Source of the DNA: Leptodactylus fallax | Lineage: Eukaryota > Chordata > Amphibia > Anura > Leptodactylidae | Direction: 5' to 3' | Assembly: GCA_947044405.1 (NCBI GenBank) | Contig: CAMRHE010000169.1 | Span: 2,356,501 to 2,420,500 of the forward strand | DNA: 64,000 nt | Shown here: in pieces, positions 43,751-56,961 of the stretch | How the letters are laid out: each line of letters begins with the position of its first letter | How positions within the stretch are numbered: the first letter of the stretch is position 1 | The notes under the pieces: generated by a model | Told to the model about the DNA's origin: nothing | What the model saw: the letters and a program-made list of their open reading frames with translations, nothing else | Database searches by the model: none | Translations under genes and position numbers: made by a program

Positions 43751-44601
43751 TGTGAAGTTATTGTCCTTGTTAATGCCGTGTTGTTGATCTGATACTGAAG
43801 TAATGCAGTAAGAATTCTTAAAAACTGTTTTATAACTTTGTGTATTGTGTATATTGTGCGACGATAACAGTGTGTGAAGCTAGTAGCATGGAAACTCAAT
43901 TTTTTTTTTTTTTTTTGGAGGGGCGTATTCTATAGTCCACCTCACGCAGCAAAGAGGCTAGGTTCACCACTGGCTGTAACATCCTTGCCCATAGGCGTGT
44001 CCGGCTATGATTCTTTGCTTTAGGTTCTTCTTGTACTGTCTGAACACTGTCCTATTCCCTCACCTCTGTAATTGATTGTCCACCACACCCATCTCTTACA
44101 CCTTTGTTTCCCTCTGCTCCTCTAAATAGCTAATCTTAGCCTTACCTGTGTGATTGACAGTCTATCTTCCAATCAAGTCTGGGGCGGGTTCTTTCTTGCT
44201 ATATATTGTTTTCTCACACTCACCTTTGTGCTTGCTATTTGCCTTTCTGTGCGTGTTGGCTCTATACTATTACTATTTGTATTTGCATTTATGACCTTTG
44301 GCTTTTCTTGCGACTATTCTTTTGGATTTTGATTCTGTACTGCACTGCTTGACTGGTTCCGACCCCTTGGCTAGCTGACCTCCTGTTTTCTGTTGTTTGT
44401 CTTGTCTTTGTTTTGTGTTATCACCTATACCGTAAGAAGAGACTTCCGCCCAGTTGTCCTGTGCCGCCTAAGGCAGTGAGGCAAGTAGGCAGGGACAGGG
44501 GAGGGGTTCATCTTAGGATTCACTGTCTTGTCGTTCCCTCCCTCCAGGGTTCACCAGCAGCATCTGGGGAATTGCTCTTCCAGCAATTCCCTTACACAGG
44601 C

Positions 44602-44982
44602 TGAATAAAAGCTTAGTTGTCCCTGAACTGAGGGTGGAGACTAGCTGCTAAGATGTCTCCATAGGCAGAGATTCTTCTCCCTAATTTGCTCTCCTTCTCT
44701 TTCTCTTATTCACTCAAAAAAATCATGGAGGATATTACAGAGAAATAATGGAAGGTACTGATAAGAATATGGCATTTAGGGTGAGATATAAAACTTACTA
44801 TTTACCTCTAGCAGCCTCTGTGTCTTTCATTCTCTTTAACTGGGCCCCTCTTCCCCTTTCATCTACAAAGACTTCTATGGAGAGCTATAATTTGATTCCT
44901 CTTAAAGCTTGCAGTCACTAGGGATTATAGTGGTCACAGCTGCATCCGGGCCCAGAATCCAAGAGGGTTCATAGGTCACCAT
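44602..44982. other. Unannotated stretch
   Basis: No element or coding signal. Confidence 0.5.
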
Positions 44983-45335
44983 TAAAGGGGTTATCCATAA
45001 TTTAATTAGATCTTTGAGGATCTGACACCTGTGACGCCTGCAGATCAGCTGCCCCAGAAGAGTGTGGGTCCCAGTAATGTTTACATGCTGGGAGCCGCGC
45101 TACTCACTCGCCATACAAAGTCTAGCAGTGACATTGAAGTCTATAGGGCATAGTTGCAGTAACTAAAGTCACCACTACACTTTGTACTGCGAATGAGCAG
45201 CTCGCTGTACATCATGTAAACTCCTGGAGCAGCTGATCTGCGGCGGTCCCTGGTGTCAGGCCCCTGCAGATCTAATATTGATGACCTATCCTAAACATAG
45301 GCCATCAATATTAGATAGTGGATAACTCTTTTAGC
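44983..45335. repeat. Palindromic MITE, TTAAAGGGGTTATCC ends
   Basis: The left end AAAGGGGTTATCC at 44985 is matched by the complement of GGATAACTCTTTT at the right. Central-right palindrome: AATATTGATGACCTATCC...GGCCATCAATATT (45271-45312). Inner segments 'gatcagctgcccc' and 'gatctgcggcgg' are also loosely inverted. TTAA-flank type, non-coding. Confidence 0.65.
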
Positions 45336-46639
45336 ACACTAGGGCTGGACTAACTTCTTTGTATGCCTGGTAGTCTGTGCATGGTAAATTTATTGCCTCT
45401 GTCCTCTGGTGAGCTGGAGTGAAAAGATTTATGATACACAGCCTTCCATTGTCAGAAAGGAGCGATTTAACCCTTTCATGGAAAAAACAGTAAATATCAG
45501 TTTAGCAGGAAGAGGGGATAGAAGGGGGAGTAGAGAAAAGAGACTGATAAATTAACAAAGAAGCATTTTTATCTGAGGAGATATATGTAAGATATATTAT
45601 AAATTCAATTGTACTCAATTGTACTCTTTATTTATGCAAAGTTTGCTGAAAAGTTAGTGACCATTTAAATCATTGTAGTAAAAAAAAGGTAAGGTGTATA
45701 TTATGAATGGGCACTCTCCACTGAAGTGAATGAAGTTGCTCTAAACCAACAGTCACATGTAATAATCCCTTCTCAGACACAAAAGTAGACCTGATCAAAA
45801 TAAATAATCTTATAAATGCCACCGATTTATCCAGGACTCCACATACATTATTATCTAAGAGCCAATGTTACTTGTTAAACTATACATTTATGTTTTTTAT
45901 TTCCAATAAAGTTAATTCTAAATATTAGAGAATTAATATAATATCATGATAAACTGATGATTAGAAACTGATGTACTGCCACCAGAAACTGAAACAGATG
46001 TCGTTTTGTGGGAACTGCTTTCATTTCAAGAACCATCCAGCAACAAAATAGCCATAAAATTTATATTCGTCATGCTTAAATGGAAACAGATTTCTAGTAG
46101 ACTCTACTATTTCTTAAATACAGAAGGAAAATGTATAAGAGAAGCTTCATAGATGCTGCCAAATCCTGACATCATGTGACTGATATATCAAGAATATACA
46201 GGTTATTGATTTGTATATACATTTATTGATTCTTGAGTCAATGAAGCTACCATGTAATCCTTAAACTTTACATATAGCACTTAGCACAAGTCTAAAGCTC
46301 CAGGGCAGAAAAGATAAATTTAGGGTTGTTTAGAAAAAAATTATTAAAAATAGAAAGTATATTACAGGGGCATGTAATATTATCTAAAGCAGCAGAAAAC
46401 TCATAGATATACAGTCATAAGGGAGTGTTTCCCTTGACTCTCAAAAAGAGATTAATAGCAATTGAGTATCTGTCAATCATTTGTGAGGGAGACATTAGGT
46501 GATGGGTGGGGGCCTTCACAAATACAGCAGACAGAGTCCACTATATTCCTTGTTCATCATTATTAACCAAACAGAACAATATTTGTGCACTATTTGGGAT
46601 AATTGTAAGTGTGTATATTTCTATTTACTTCTTCAGAAA
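45336..46639. other. Unannotated stretch
   Basis: 1.3 kb of AT-rich DNA with no recognisable repeat, frame or element end. Possibly unique sequence. Confidence 0.45.
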
Positions 46640-46967
46640 TACACTCATTGACAAAAATAAATAACATACCCAAATAGAAATGTCAGATTGCTGATAAACT
46701 TTGCATGCAGCTATTTCTCAAGTAGAGATGTACACTGATGAGCAAAAGGGTAACAACGTTTTGAGCTTTTGACTTTCAGACTCCATATCTCACCATCCAC
46801 TGCAGCTTCAAATGTGAGACTACCATTATTTTATAGACAATCATCTTGGCTATCTTATACATAAATTTGACTTGCAACTATTTAGCATATGATTAGTTAT
46901 GCAGATTCATGTCATGTAACTGCACTATTACTGTTTTGCTCCTGGTGATGGCAAAATCGTTTTCTTC

Positions 46968-48850
46968 TTGTATACTACAAATTACAACCTGTTCTCACAT
47001 TCCTTAATAGCTCAGTGTGTTATTAGGTTGATTTCCAAGCGAAAGGTCAAATTAAGGATCAGCAAGAAGTTTTTCCAAGAAAAGAGAAACAGCATCATCC
47101 AGCTCATTGATAGCTGTCTCTCGGCCAAGAAAATTGCCAAACTGCATCATGTGAGTGCCATGACAGTTGGAAGAATATAAAATGAAGTCCGTCCATCCAT
47201 TTAAGAGCCAAGAGTTGGACGTCCAGGCAAAATATCGGAAATCAACAAGTCGGCTCATAATCAAGGTCTATCAGTTCCAGCACGACAAACAGTGCAGTAG
47301 AGGTGGCTCATATGCTTCATAATAATGAGACAGATGTCCATGCAAGCACCGTGCAACGTACATTACACAAGTCTGGAATGCTTGACTTCAGTATCATCAT
47401 AAGAAGCGTCAGCTCGAGTTTGCAGAAAAGTGGACAGTAAAAGATTGGAAGTGGGTGATTTGCAGTGATGAGATGAAAGTCAAAAGACTGGGCTGTGATG
47501 GGTGCAAATGGGTATGGAAGAAACATGGAAAAAGGGGGCTATTGGATAAAGAAATTGAAGGAACCGTCAAGCTTGGTGGAGGAAGCCTGATGATATGGGG
47601 TTGTTTCACAGCCAAAGTTGTTGGATACTTGACCAGGACCGATGGTGGTCTCAATGCTGATGTTATGAACAAATATAGATAGGTTGGAAAGTCCAGTAAC
47701 CAGAAATCACTGCACCCTATGGTAAAACTGCGCCAAGCGTCCGGGGCCTTCCCAGAGCGAGCCACACCAACCTCCATAGGCCTTCACCAGAGCCCCTAAA
47801 GGTGGGAATGGACTTGATCTCTACCGTTGGCCAGATCGGCAGCAGCCTAGAGAGCGCAGCACGCCCGGCACACCACAAGTAACAGCAGAGCCAGAAACTG
47901 TAATAACTCACTGGAGCACGTGCAGGTGAAGACAGGAGAACTGGGTGTGCAGAAGTTACAGTCAGCAGGTGTCCGGTGGTGGCAAAGGTAGCAGATATTC
48001 GTAGTCGTACAATCCGGGTCGGCAACAGGAGGTCAGCGGGGTACAGGAAAATGAAGCAGTAGTGTCGTCAGCAGGCCGGGTCGGTAATAGGAGGTCAGCG
48101 AGGTACAGGAGGATGAGGCAGCAGAGTTGTCAGCAGGTTGGGTCGGTAATAGGAGGCCAGCGAGGTATCAGAATCGGAGAGGAGAGCGCGGAGATACAAA
48201 TACAGCAGGCAAGAATCGGAGTCCAAAATGAAAGCAAGAAGTCAGGTAGGAATCACATGGGACATAGGTAATGAAGCTAACACTCAGATAAACTGAATAG
48301 CCAGCAGTGAACAGACGGCGGAAGTGAACAGAAATAGGCTCGGAAGATAAGAAACAATTAAGTTCTAAAGGGGACATGAAAAACAATCCGGCACGTGTTA
48401 GGAGCAGACTAGCAACCCCAGCATCGCCGCTGTAGAGGTTCCGACTCTACTTCTAACAGCTGAGCTATATGAGAGTAGCCTACAAGATGAGTTACTTCAT
48501 ATACTCGAGTACTATGGGTATGAAAAGGACGACATAGTGTTCCAGCAGGACAACAACCCAAAGCATACGTCAAGATTACCAAAGAAATGGTTCACTGACA
48601 ATGAAGTAGAGGTGCTGGATTGGCTTTCAAAGTCCCCAGAACTGAACCCAATCAAACACTTGTGGGTAGAGTTGAAAAAAAAAAGCTGTATTCATACCCA
48701 AGTGAGTTGAGTAGTATGCACCAACATTGGGAACGTAGTGTAGAGATGTGGGATCAGATTTTGATTGAGACATGCTTGAATCTGATCAAGAGCATGCCCA
48801 GAAGGAATCATGCAGTGTTGGAAGCCAAAGGTGGATTTACAAAATACTAA
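46968..48850 (+). pseudogene. Tc1-type transposase, broken, Glu to Lys, LTR-interrupted
   Basis: The DNA-binding region includes KRNSIIQLIDSCLSAKKIAK, then stops. The catalytic core resumes at 47455 with CSDEMKVKRLG (first Asp) and WGCFTAKVVGYLT. The solo LTR follows GGLNA. Beyond it the same frame continues from 48462 (ELYESSLQDELL), VFQQDNNPKHTS (second Asp) and NPIKHLW, where Lys replaces the catalytic Glu. An A-run near 48676 shifts the frame; the C terminus ends KGGFTKY at 48850. Even without the LTR and frameshifts the triad is broken. Confidence 0.88.
47661..48458. mobile_element. Solo LTR, 798 bp
   Basis: It starts TGTTATGAAC and ends CTTCTAACA (TGTTA/TAACA inverted), with an exact 5-bp duplication GCTGA at 47656-47660 and 48459-48463. 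The target frame is restored across the site (GGLNA then ELYESS), confirming the boundaries. Inside, a unit of about 60 bp (GGGTCGGTAATAGGAGG and neighbours) is repeated two to three times at 48010-48170. 5-bp duplication suggests Ty3/Gypsy. Confidence 0.88.
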
Positions 48851-49234
48851 AAATTAAAATTTTGATTTTTAGTAGCAAAACAGTAACAATGCAGTTACAT
48901 GACAAGAATATTCATAAATAATCATATGCTAAATAGTTGCAAGTCAAATTTATGTTTGAGATAGCCAAGATGATTGTCTATAAAATGATGGTAGTCTCAC
49001 ATTCAAAGCTGTAGTGGATGGTGAGATATGGAGCAGGAAAATCAAAAGCTCAAAACATTGTTACCCTTTTGCTAGTCAGTGTAAATCATTACAGGTGTTG
49101 TCTGATCAGACATTGGGTGCTTTCCCTGCTAATATATCAAAAGGTTCACAGAAACGTTTAGGTAGTGTATCTCTGAGTAAAAGATTGTTGACTGCTAGAC
49201 TTGCCTTTATGATGCACTTGAAGACATTTTACCC

Positions 49235-49600
49235 AGCAGACAGACTTTGAGAGGGGTTACATCATTGAACTGAGAGAAGCAGGATGCTTATTTCAAAGAA
49301 TTGTTTGCCATTTAGGCCATTTGCCATTTGACCTAACTGTTAGGGGGTTTTAAGAGTAGTGGTTATGTGAGTGTGTGCACACATGGTGAACAGACTCTGG
49401 ACTGCCCAGACAGTCCATCAGTAAAGAGGATTGTTTCATTCATCGATAAGCATGAGCATCTCCCATCATTTTCCTTGTCCACCATCCAGACACAGGTGGC
49501 ACCTTCATTACACACCCTTGTCTCTGCCCAGACCATTTCCAGGTCCTTAACAGAAGGAAATCTGGTGTTACGTCATCATGTGTTTTGCTACTGACAACAA
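49235..49600 (+). pseudogene. Tc1 transposase DNA-binding relic (element 6)
   Basis: ERGYIIELREAGCLFQRIV is the first helix-turn-helix motif of a Tc1 transposase. After stops, 49367-49594 reads SLSTIQTQVAPSLHT and TISRSLTEGNLVLRH, the second helix-turn-helix of the same protein. No catalytic residues follow. Several stops and frame changes. Confidence 0.7.
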
Positions 49601-50129
49601 GCCACTGTTGCCTTCATTTTCAGGTGTGGTGTCATGAAAGATAAATCTGAATTGCAACAGACTAGAACTGTATCATCTTTAGCAATGCTATCCTGGCTAG
49701 AAGGCAGCCCAACAGGGTTCTAGGGCTTTCTTTCAAATCTACAGTTTTCCTCTACAACAAACGTAACCTATAATACTATGATCATTTACATATACATTAT
49801 ATTCACACATCATTATATTAAACAACTCCTTTTTGATGCGTTATATTTTTTGAGTGGGTGTACAAACAGCCAGGCAAACATGCCTCACCAGGCAGAGCCA
49901 GGGTCAAGAGGTTCCAAAGTTGGGACCTGTCATAAATGTCTTAACATGGCACCTTTAAACAAGGGCATATGCAGAATTTCATCATGATGGGGAGGGGGGG
50001 GTTAAAAAAAAATTAATTGTAATACTTTGGCTAGACTTCCCCCATTCTGATAGTTTCTACTATAGCAGGCTGAGGTAAAGATGTGGCTGTCAATGAGCAT
50101 GGTTCTGGAGAGGACACTGGGATTCTTTG

Positions 50130-50401
50130 GAGTTAGTTAGGAAGAGCTAGTAGTGGGAGGGCCAGCTAGGGAAAAAGGGAGAAGGTGTCAGCTCTGAGTG
50201 AAGCGCAAGGCATCATGGTAGTTGTAGGAAAAGAGAACAAAAAGATACCCATGTAAAAAATGCAGAAGATGCCAGGAGCTCACAGAGAAACCCAGAAATC
50301 ACTCTAAACACTGATAAAGGTATTTGGATGCACTTATTAACCTATTAATAGCACTAACAGACCTTTAATGATTTTTTTTGCCTGGAAAACCCCTTTAACC
50401 T
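50130..50401. repeat. TTAA-family repeat, right half; copy of 55330-55641
   Basis: From 'gagttagttaggaag' to 'cctggaaaacccctttaa' this matches 55334-55641 closely. The left end (TTAAAGGGGTT) is absent, so it is a truncated copy. Confidence 0.75.
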
Positions 50402-51627
50402 CAGAAGTAGCTTGTGGTTGCAGCTGTGATTCCCATCTAAGATGCATTATTTAACATAATTTCATTCAGAGTACAGTAGTTGAATACTACTCACCGAAGC
50501 ACAATACTTTTCATAACATGATTCTCTTAGGGCCAAAGTGATCCACATTTCTTCTAAAGTTTATATAGGTAAGAGCTAGCCCATCCTTGTGTCATGTGTT
50601 TTTCACAGACCAAGAGACATGTAAAGTATAGAAAATGAAACAAAGCAAAGTTGACCTACTTTTCATAGACATGAAAAGCCAACCACGGACAACACCCCAC
50701 CCGTAAATAAGCAGGATGGGGTGCTGTCCGTGAATAGCATGGACCTCACACTCCAAAGATGTGTGAATGAGACCTAAAGCATACACTGAGAAGAATTTTA
50801 TATCAAAAATAAAAATACATCTTTATTAGAGGATTCAAAAGACACACATCATAAAAACTATTAAAAACACTAACAAATACTAGAAAACACCAAAGGTTAT
50901 GTTCTCATCTGCATCAGACAGTCTGTTTTTCTGCCCATCCATCTAGACCCTACAATGTACACATTCATGTGCACTTAGCGTAATATGAAGAGAATCCAAA
51001 GTTCCTACATGGTCTTTGTTGGCTTGGTGATTCTAAAACAAGCATTTCAGAAATCTTCTAGCATCCTTATGCAGAGAGCCCGCATTTCTGCCAATCTTCC
51101 AGTTAATTTTATTATATTCTGCTCATTTTAGAGTCGCTGTAATCATGAACTCAACTCTTTGTCATCATTAGAAAAGGTTGCATTAACAGACAAAAACAAG
51201 AGAAGTGAAAAGGAGTTTACTATGACAACGCATTTACCTGAAACTAAACTAAATTCTAGCCAGCGCTGCAGTGAAGAACTCCTTTGCTTTTGACAACCCT
51301 TCTACAACATCAGGTATCTGTTACATACTTTATAGAAGGTGCTTGACTGCACTATACCAATGAGATCATGCATATGGCACTCAAGCAATAATGAATGCAT
51401 TTTCACCATGAAACATGTATGTCACCCAAAAAAATTGTATTCCACCCATTCATCTCTGCAGGTAGTACACTTTAAGGCAATTTGTAACTAAATGGATAAA
51501 GGGGGTTATCCCTTATCCATTATATCACCCAGAGCACAGAGCCACTGTAGTCTCACTCTGGTTGACCCAGTGTATACCACAGACAACTACGGTATAATGC
51601 GTAACATCTATAATTAAAAGTAGATGT
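50402..51627. other. Unannotated stretch with a hairpin
   Basis: A perfect-stem hairpin (CACGGACAACACCCCA...TGGGGTGCTGTCCGTG, one mismatch) lies at 50684-50732. Otherwise no element ends or coding signal in 1.2 kb. Confidence 0.5.
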
Positions 51628-51628
51628 A

Positions 51629-53246
<1,618 letters not shown>

Positions 53247-53571
53247 TAAGTGATGAACTAACATGGGTTGATTGTAGAACAGGATTGTACATAGCAAATA
53301 TCAAATAAATCGTTACAGAAAAGATATTTTTTTCTGTTGCAGATTTGCGGTTTCTTGAGCCAAAGTCAGGACTGGATTAAGCAGAAGAGAAAAGTATAAG
53401 GGTAGCAGCACACAACAGATTCTCTCCTCCATATGCATGCCAGAGTGCCAATCACTTAATACAAATCCCTACCTTCTCCCTCTTTACTCATCAGCTTAGC
53501 TTGCCCTCCACTAGGATTCCTGTATAAACATATGACAACTACTCGCACTCAGGTTTGTTGAGTGTTGAGGC

Positions 53572-54480
53572 CTGAGGCCCCACGTTACAGAAATGCAGAG
53601 TTTTCTTGTTGCAGATTTTGCTGCGGTGTTTGAGCCAAAATAAGGAGTGGCTTGAAAAGGAATGAAAAATATAAAGGAAGCACTTAGACGTTTCCCTTCT
53701 GTTAAATCCACTCCTGACTTTGGCTCAAAAAAACGCAGCAAAATCTGTAGCAAAAAAAGCTGCATTTCTGCAATGTGGGACTTTAGCCTTAGGCCGGAGC
53801 CCCACGTAGCGTAAACCCAGCGTTCTACAGTACCCTCCCCATCCACACATTGCAGAAAAATATCCGCAGCGGACATAGTTATACGCAGCATGTCAGTTAT
53901 ACCTACGGAAACGCTGGCGTTTTCCATATAGGTATAATTGAAGTAGAAAGTCCGCAGAGGAAAACTCTGCAGCCTTTCTGTGAAAAGTGCTGTGGCAAAA
54001 ACTGCGATGTGTTTCTGCCATGTTTTTTCCACAGCGCTTTTTGGCTGCGGCTCACAACATAGGGCCTTAACCTTAAGCTTACAAATATGGGTGTGAAGCT
54101 CCTCATGGTTACAAACATGTCAAGAAAATAGGACATAACAGACATTAAGGCTAAAGCCACACGTTGTGAAAATGCTGTATTTTTGCTGCAGTGGAAACAC
54201 ACCCTGCATTTTACAGTACCTGGAAAATGAATGAGATTCTAGCTAATCCAATCCACACATTGCAGAAAAAAATCCGCTGCAGAAAAGCTGTGTTTTCAAA
54301 AACGTCTGCATTTTGAAAATCGCAGCCTGTCAATTATAAAAGCGGAAATGCTGGCATTTTACCTATAGGTTTAATAAGGGAAGAAAATCCGCTGAGAAAA
54401 ACTCAGCAAAAACCCAATGAAGAAAAAAAAGCGATGCATTTTTAGCTGCGTTTCACTATGTGGGCCTTAGCCTAAAAGTT
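53572..54480. repeat. Cluster of three palindromic MITEs
   Basis: Three members of the GGCTAAGGNCCCACGT-type family lie almost head to tail: 53572-53797, 53797-54073 and 54149-54473. A fragment sits at 53322-53390. Each has the 'ctgcaatgtgggactttagcct'-type right end and the 'cccacgttacagaaatgc'-type left end. Frames on both strands (53511-54202) follow the palindromes and are not genes. Confidence 0.7.
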
Positions 54481-54827
54481 TTCTGTCATTCAAAGTGTTA
54501 TTTGTAACCTTTCCATAGTCAAAGGAATGCAAAAAATGGTATGCAGAAAAAGCTTAAACAGGGGAAGTGCATATAATTGCACTTTATTGCTTTAAGTGTT
54601 TGATTTTTTTTTTTTTGATCATTTTTTGAAAGAAATAGTTGCACAAGAGATATTAAACTACTTCAGTTTAGAATAGCATACTTTCCAAATATAAAAGAAA
54701 GACTCTGCACATAGGTAGAAGTTATAGTATCATTGAACTAATTTGCATTGCAAAAAAAACTTATTTTCTACCTATGTTAGAAGATATAACTTTCATTATA
54801 TTCTTTTGCAGCATCCCAGAGTTCTCC
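54480..54827. other. Unannotated stretch
   Basis: AT-rich, with no recognised feature. Confidence 0.5.
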
Positions 54828-56330
54828 TGTTTATAATGTCTTTGTCTTTGTGCCTCTAGGTTATGGTTGCATGTCCTGTCTATATGTTATGTGTTAAGTG
54901 AAATTGTTTGTAGCTCTCCCTTGTTATTTTCCCTGTGGTTCCCCCTGTGTTCAAACCCCTATACTTGGTACAGCCCTGGCCTATCACAAGCCATTGGGTG
55001 GGGTCTGGGAGACTTAAAGGGGTTGTATGGGTTAAATTGATATTTCTAATCTAAGCTACCCACCTTCTAAATTACTTTGGTTACCAAAAATGTATATTTA
55101 ACTAGAACATTTTCCAGTGATATTCCATTTCCGGAAGAGGGGCAACAGAACATCACCTATACTACCACCCCCCCCCCCCCCAACCCATCATACTTACCTG
55201 TCTTTCGGTCTGGATCTTCTGGGCACGGGACATCATTTCTTCTAGGCGGCCAGCACCTCCTCTTCTTGACATCTGCTGGCCATCCATGCCTGTGCAATAG
55301 AGTCGGAGTGGCAGGATATGATGGAGTGGGGGGTTGAGTTAGTTAGGAAGGGCTAGTAGAGTGAGTGAGAAAAGGAGGGGTGAGATTGAGAAAGGAAGGG
55401 GGAGTGAGAGAGGGAGGTGGTTTGAGTCAGCTCTGAGTGGCCCAAGGCATCGTGGTAGTTGTAGGAAAACAGAACAGGAAGATGCCCATGTAAATAAATG
55501 CAGAAGATGCCAGGAGCTCACAGAGAAACCCAGAAATCACTCAAAATACTGCTAAAGGTATTTGGTTGCACTTATTAACCTATTACTAGCACTAACAGAC
55601 CTTTTTTGAAAATTAATGTTTTGCCTGGAAAACCCCTTTAAGTTTCTAGGGGAACCGTTAGAGTTCAGTCTAGCAGTTTGTGGTGACAGAGTATGCTAGC
55701 TCTGCACACTGAGCCCTGCGGTTCACACTACAGCCCCTGTGGAGGAAGATTCAGCCCAAGACTCTTATTGAGACAGGGAGACCAACTACCTACAGTTAGC
55801 ACCTTCTACAAGGTAACCAGACCCCTGTCAGGATTACCTAGGAGTACAGCCCCCTGTATCTGCTGCTGGAGGAGGCTGAGGAGTGGAGTTACTTTTGGAG
55901 TGGAGTATGGAGCACTAGAGTCTAAACATCCCCTGGGCAACCCCTCAAGACCAAGGCTGGGGGTGTTGAATACTGGGAGACTACAACCCCCATTTGGAAG
56001 CTTCTGGTTTTATTGTTCAGTTGCTGAAGTAAAGTTTAACCTGTTTCAACTGCACAACTGCCTTCCTGAGTCATTCCTGCATCACCATCAGGGTCCTTCC
56101 GAACACCATCACAACAGTTCAGAGTAGAGTGGTCCCCTCTCCAACTGGAAGTGTCCCGGTGTAACTACTACCACCACCATCAGGTAGCACAGCAGGCCCC
56201 CCTCATTGGTGTCTGGCCTAGGAGCAGAGCTGGGGAGAGTGGTTGAGGGTATTCGGCCTATCTGGTGGCACAGCATCCGCCACTACTACTGCTGTCCTCC
56301 GGTTCCCTCCATCTGGGCTGCGGCGCTTTA
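54828..56330 (+). repeat. Possible LTR-derived segment interrupted by a MITE
   Basis: Sequence on both sides of the MITE at 55014-55641 has LTR-like composition ('ttgggtggggtctgggagact' before; 'gtctagcagtttgtggtgacagagtatgctagc' after). One reading is an LTR from TGTTTATAATG (54828) to GAGTCTAAACA (55928) with flanks TCTCC and TCCCC (4 of 5). Similar composition continues to 56330, so the end is unclear. The 144-codon frame at 55693-56127 has no recognised motif. Confidence 0.3.
55014..55641. mobile_element. TTAA-flanked element, TTAAAGGGGTT ends
   Basis: The left end TTAAAGGGGTTGTATGGG and right end GGAAAACCCCTTTAA are inverted, giving about 628 bp. The right 300 bp are shared with 50130-50401. 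No transposase. TTAA flanks suggest piggyBac-like mobilisation. Confidence 0.6.
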
Positions 56331-56339
56331 AAATAAGAA

Positions 56340-56700
56340 GGCGTGAATCTAAACATATTGGCATCTAGTGAAATAAGAGTTGTATAAGGTATTTCTGGTT
56401 ACCAACTAGTTTGCTTCAATACATTAGTAAAGGAACTAGACTGTAGTCCCAATGTATTCACTGCTACACTAAGAAGCACATTTAAAAGCAACAAAGTGTT
56501 ACAGCCCCCCCGACATGTTTCACCACTTCAGTGGCATCTCCAGGAGTATGGGTCCAAACCAAATATTTGCGAATATGTTTCATAAGGGGAGATGCACAAG
56601 GCTTTATATCAGTGGTATATGTATAAAAATGTAATCCACATTCACAATACTATTTCTACCTTCGCAACTACAGGGTAGCTACATGTTTGAACGGGGGGCT
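56340..56700 (-). repeat. Hammerhead-bearing repeat (Penelope pseudo-LTR-like)
   Basis: On the minus strand a hammerhead-like motif (56550-56500) is followed about 46 bases on by 'gcttcttagtgtagcagtg', similar to the segment after the sites at 15151 and 21407. No protein found. Boundaries approximate. 56701-56953 is unannotated. Confidence 0.45.
56500..56550 (-). ncRNA. Degenerate hammerhead ribozyme motif
   Basis: On the minus strand CTGGAGA (56543-56537; A6 changed to G), a few linking bases, stem II CCAC/GTGG around TGAA, one extra T, then GAAA (56521-56518) and ACATGTC. There AC can pair with GT and C is the candidate cleavage base. The loss of the invariant A predicts inactivity. Confidence 0.45.
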
Positions 56701-56961
56701 GTTGAAGTCATAACCTGGTGCAGATCACTAAGTGAAAGAATATTTGAGGAAATTTACTATTCCCCATTTTTACGCCTCTCTTGCTTTGGCTTTTAAAAAT
56801 TGCATTGAAACACTTTACTTGTAAGCCTGGCCTCTTCAAATGACCACCTTTTTGAGAATACCACCCTTCATCCAGTCTAGATTTTCTGTGACGGAATTTC
56901 TGTTTCACCATATATTATGCATACTGTTCATATTCTTTGAGAAGACCAACCCCCTAGAACA

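Larger units (their letters stand above)
41419..43972 (-). mobile_element. hAT-type element B with minisatellite
   Basis: An exact 8-bp duplication GCTGTAAC flanks it (41411-41418, 43973-43980). The ends are CAGGGACACACCTCTAATG and the complement of the right end, CAGTGGTGAACCTAGCC. At 2,554 bp it encodes no transposase. Between about 41690 and 42890 it holds, in reverse orientation, the block seen in hAT element A: the CTCC/GGAG-type body, an 'agaccccagagt..aata' hairpin and a 31-bp minisatellite. Element A could have inserted here or both could share an ancestor; no A-type ends are visible inside. Confidence 0.85.
41413..44596 (+). mobile_element. Solo LTR (622 bp) split by hAT element B
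   Basis: The LTR starts TGTAAC at 41413 and ends CCCTTACA at 44596, with TGTAA/TTACA inverted ends. An exact 5-bp duplication CAGGC lies at 41408-41412 and 44597-44601. After six bases it is interrupted by a hAT element and its 8-bp duplication, then continues from 43981. A CTATATATTG TATA-like box lies near 44199-44210. 622 bp remain when the hAT is removed. A 5-bp duplication fits a Ty3/Gypsy-type element. No internal region remains. A 60-codon frame inside is not a gene. Confidence 0.85.
46733..49081 (+). mobile_element. Tc1/mariner element 5, split by a solo LTR
   Basis: The inverted ends are CACTGATGAGCAAAAGGGTA and the complement of the right end CACTGACTAGCAAAAGGGTA. TA occurs at 46731-46732 and 49082-49083. 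Terminal repeats are about 200 bp. The LTR at 47661-48458 lies in the transposase. Confidence 0.9.
46642..49860 (+). mobile_element. Tc1 element 6, old relic hosting element 5
   Basis: The left end CACTCATTGACAAAAATAAA at 46642 and the complement of the right end at 49860 (CACCCACTCAAAAAATATAA) are degenerate inverted repeats, with TA at 46640-46641 and 49861-49862. Without the inserted element 5 about 870 bp remain, so it has an internal deletion. Only the DNA-binding half of a transposase survives (about 49235-49600). Confidence 0.7.

Noticed and set aside
54828..55928. Third split solo LTR
   Set aside because: Ends TGTTTA/TAAACA are inverted, but the flanks TCTCC/TCCCC match at only 4 of 5 and LTR-like sequence continues beyond; kept only as a low-confidence segment.
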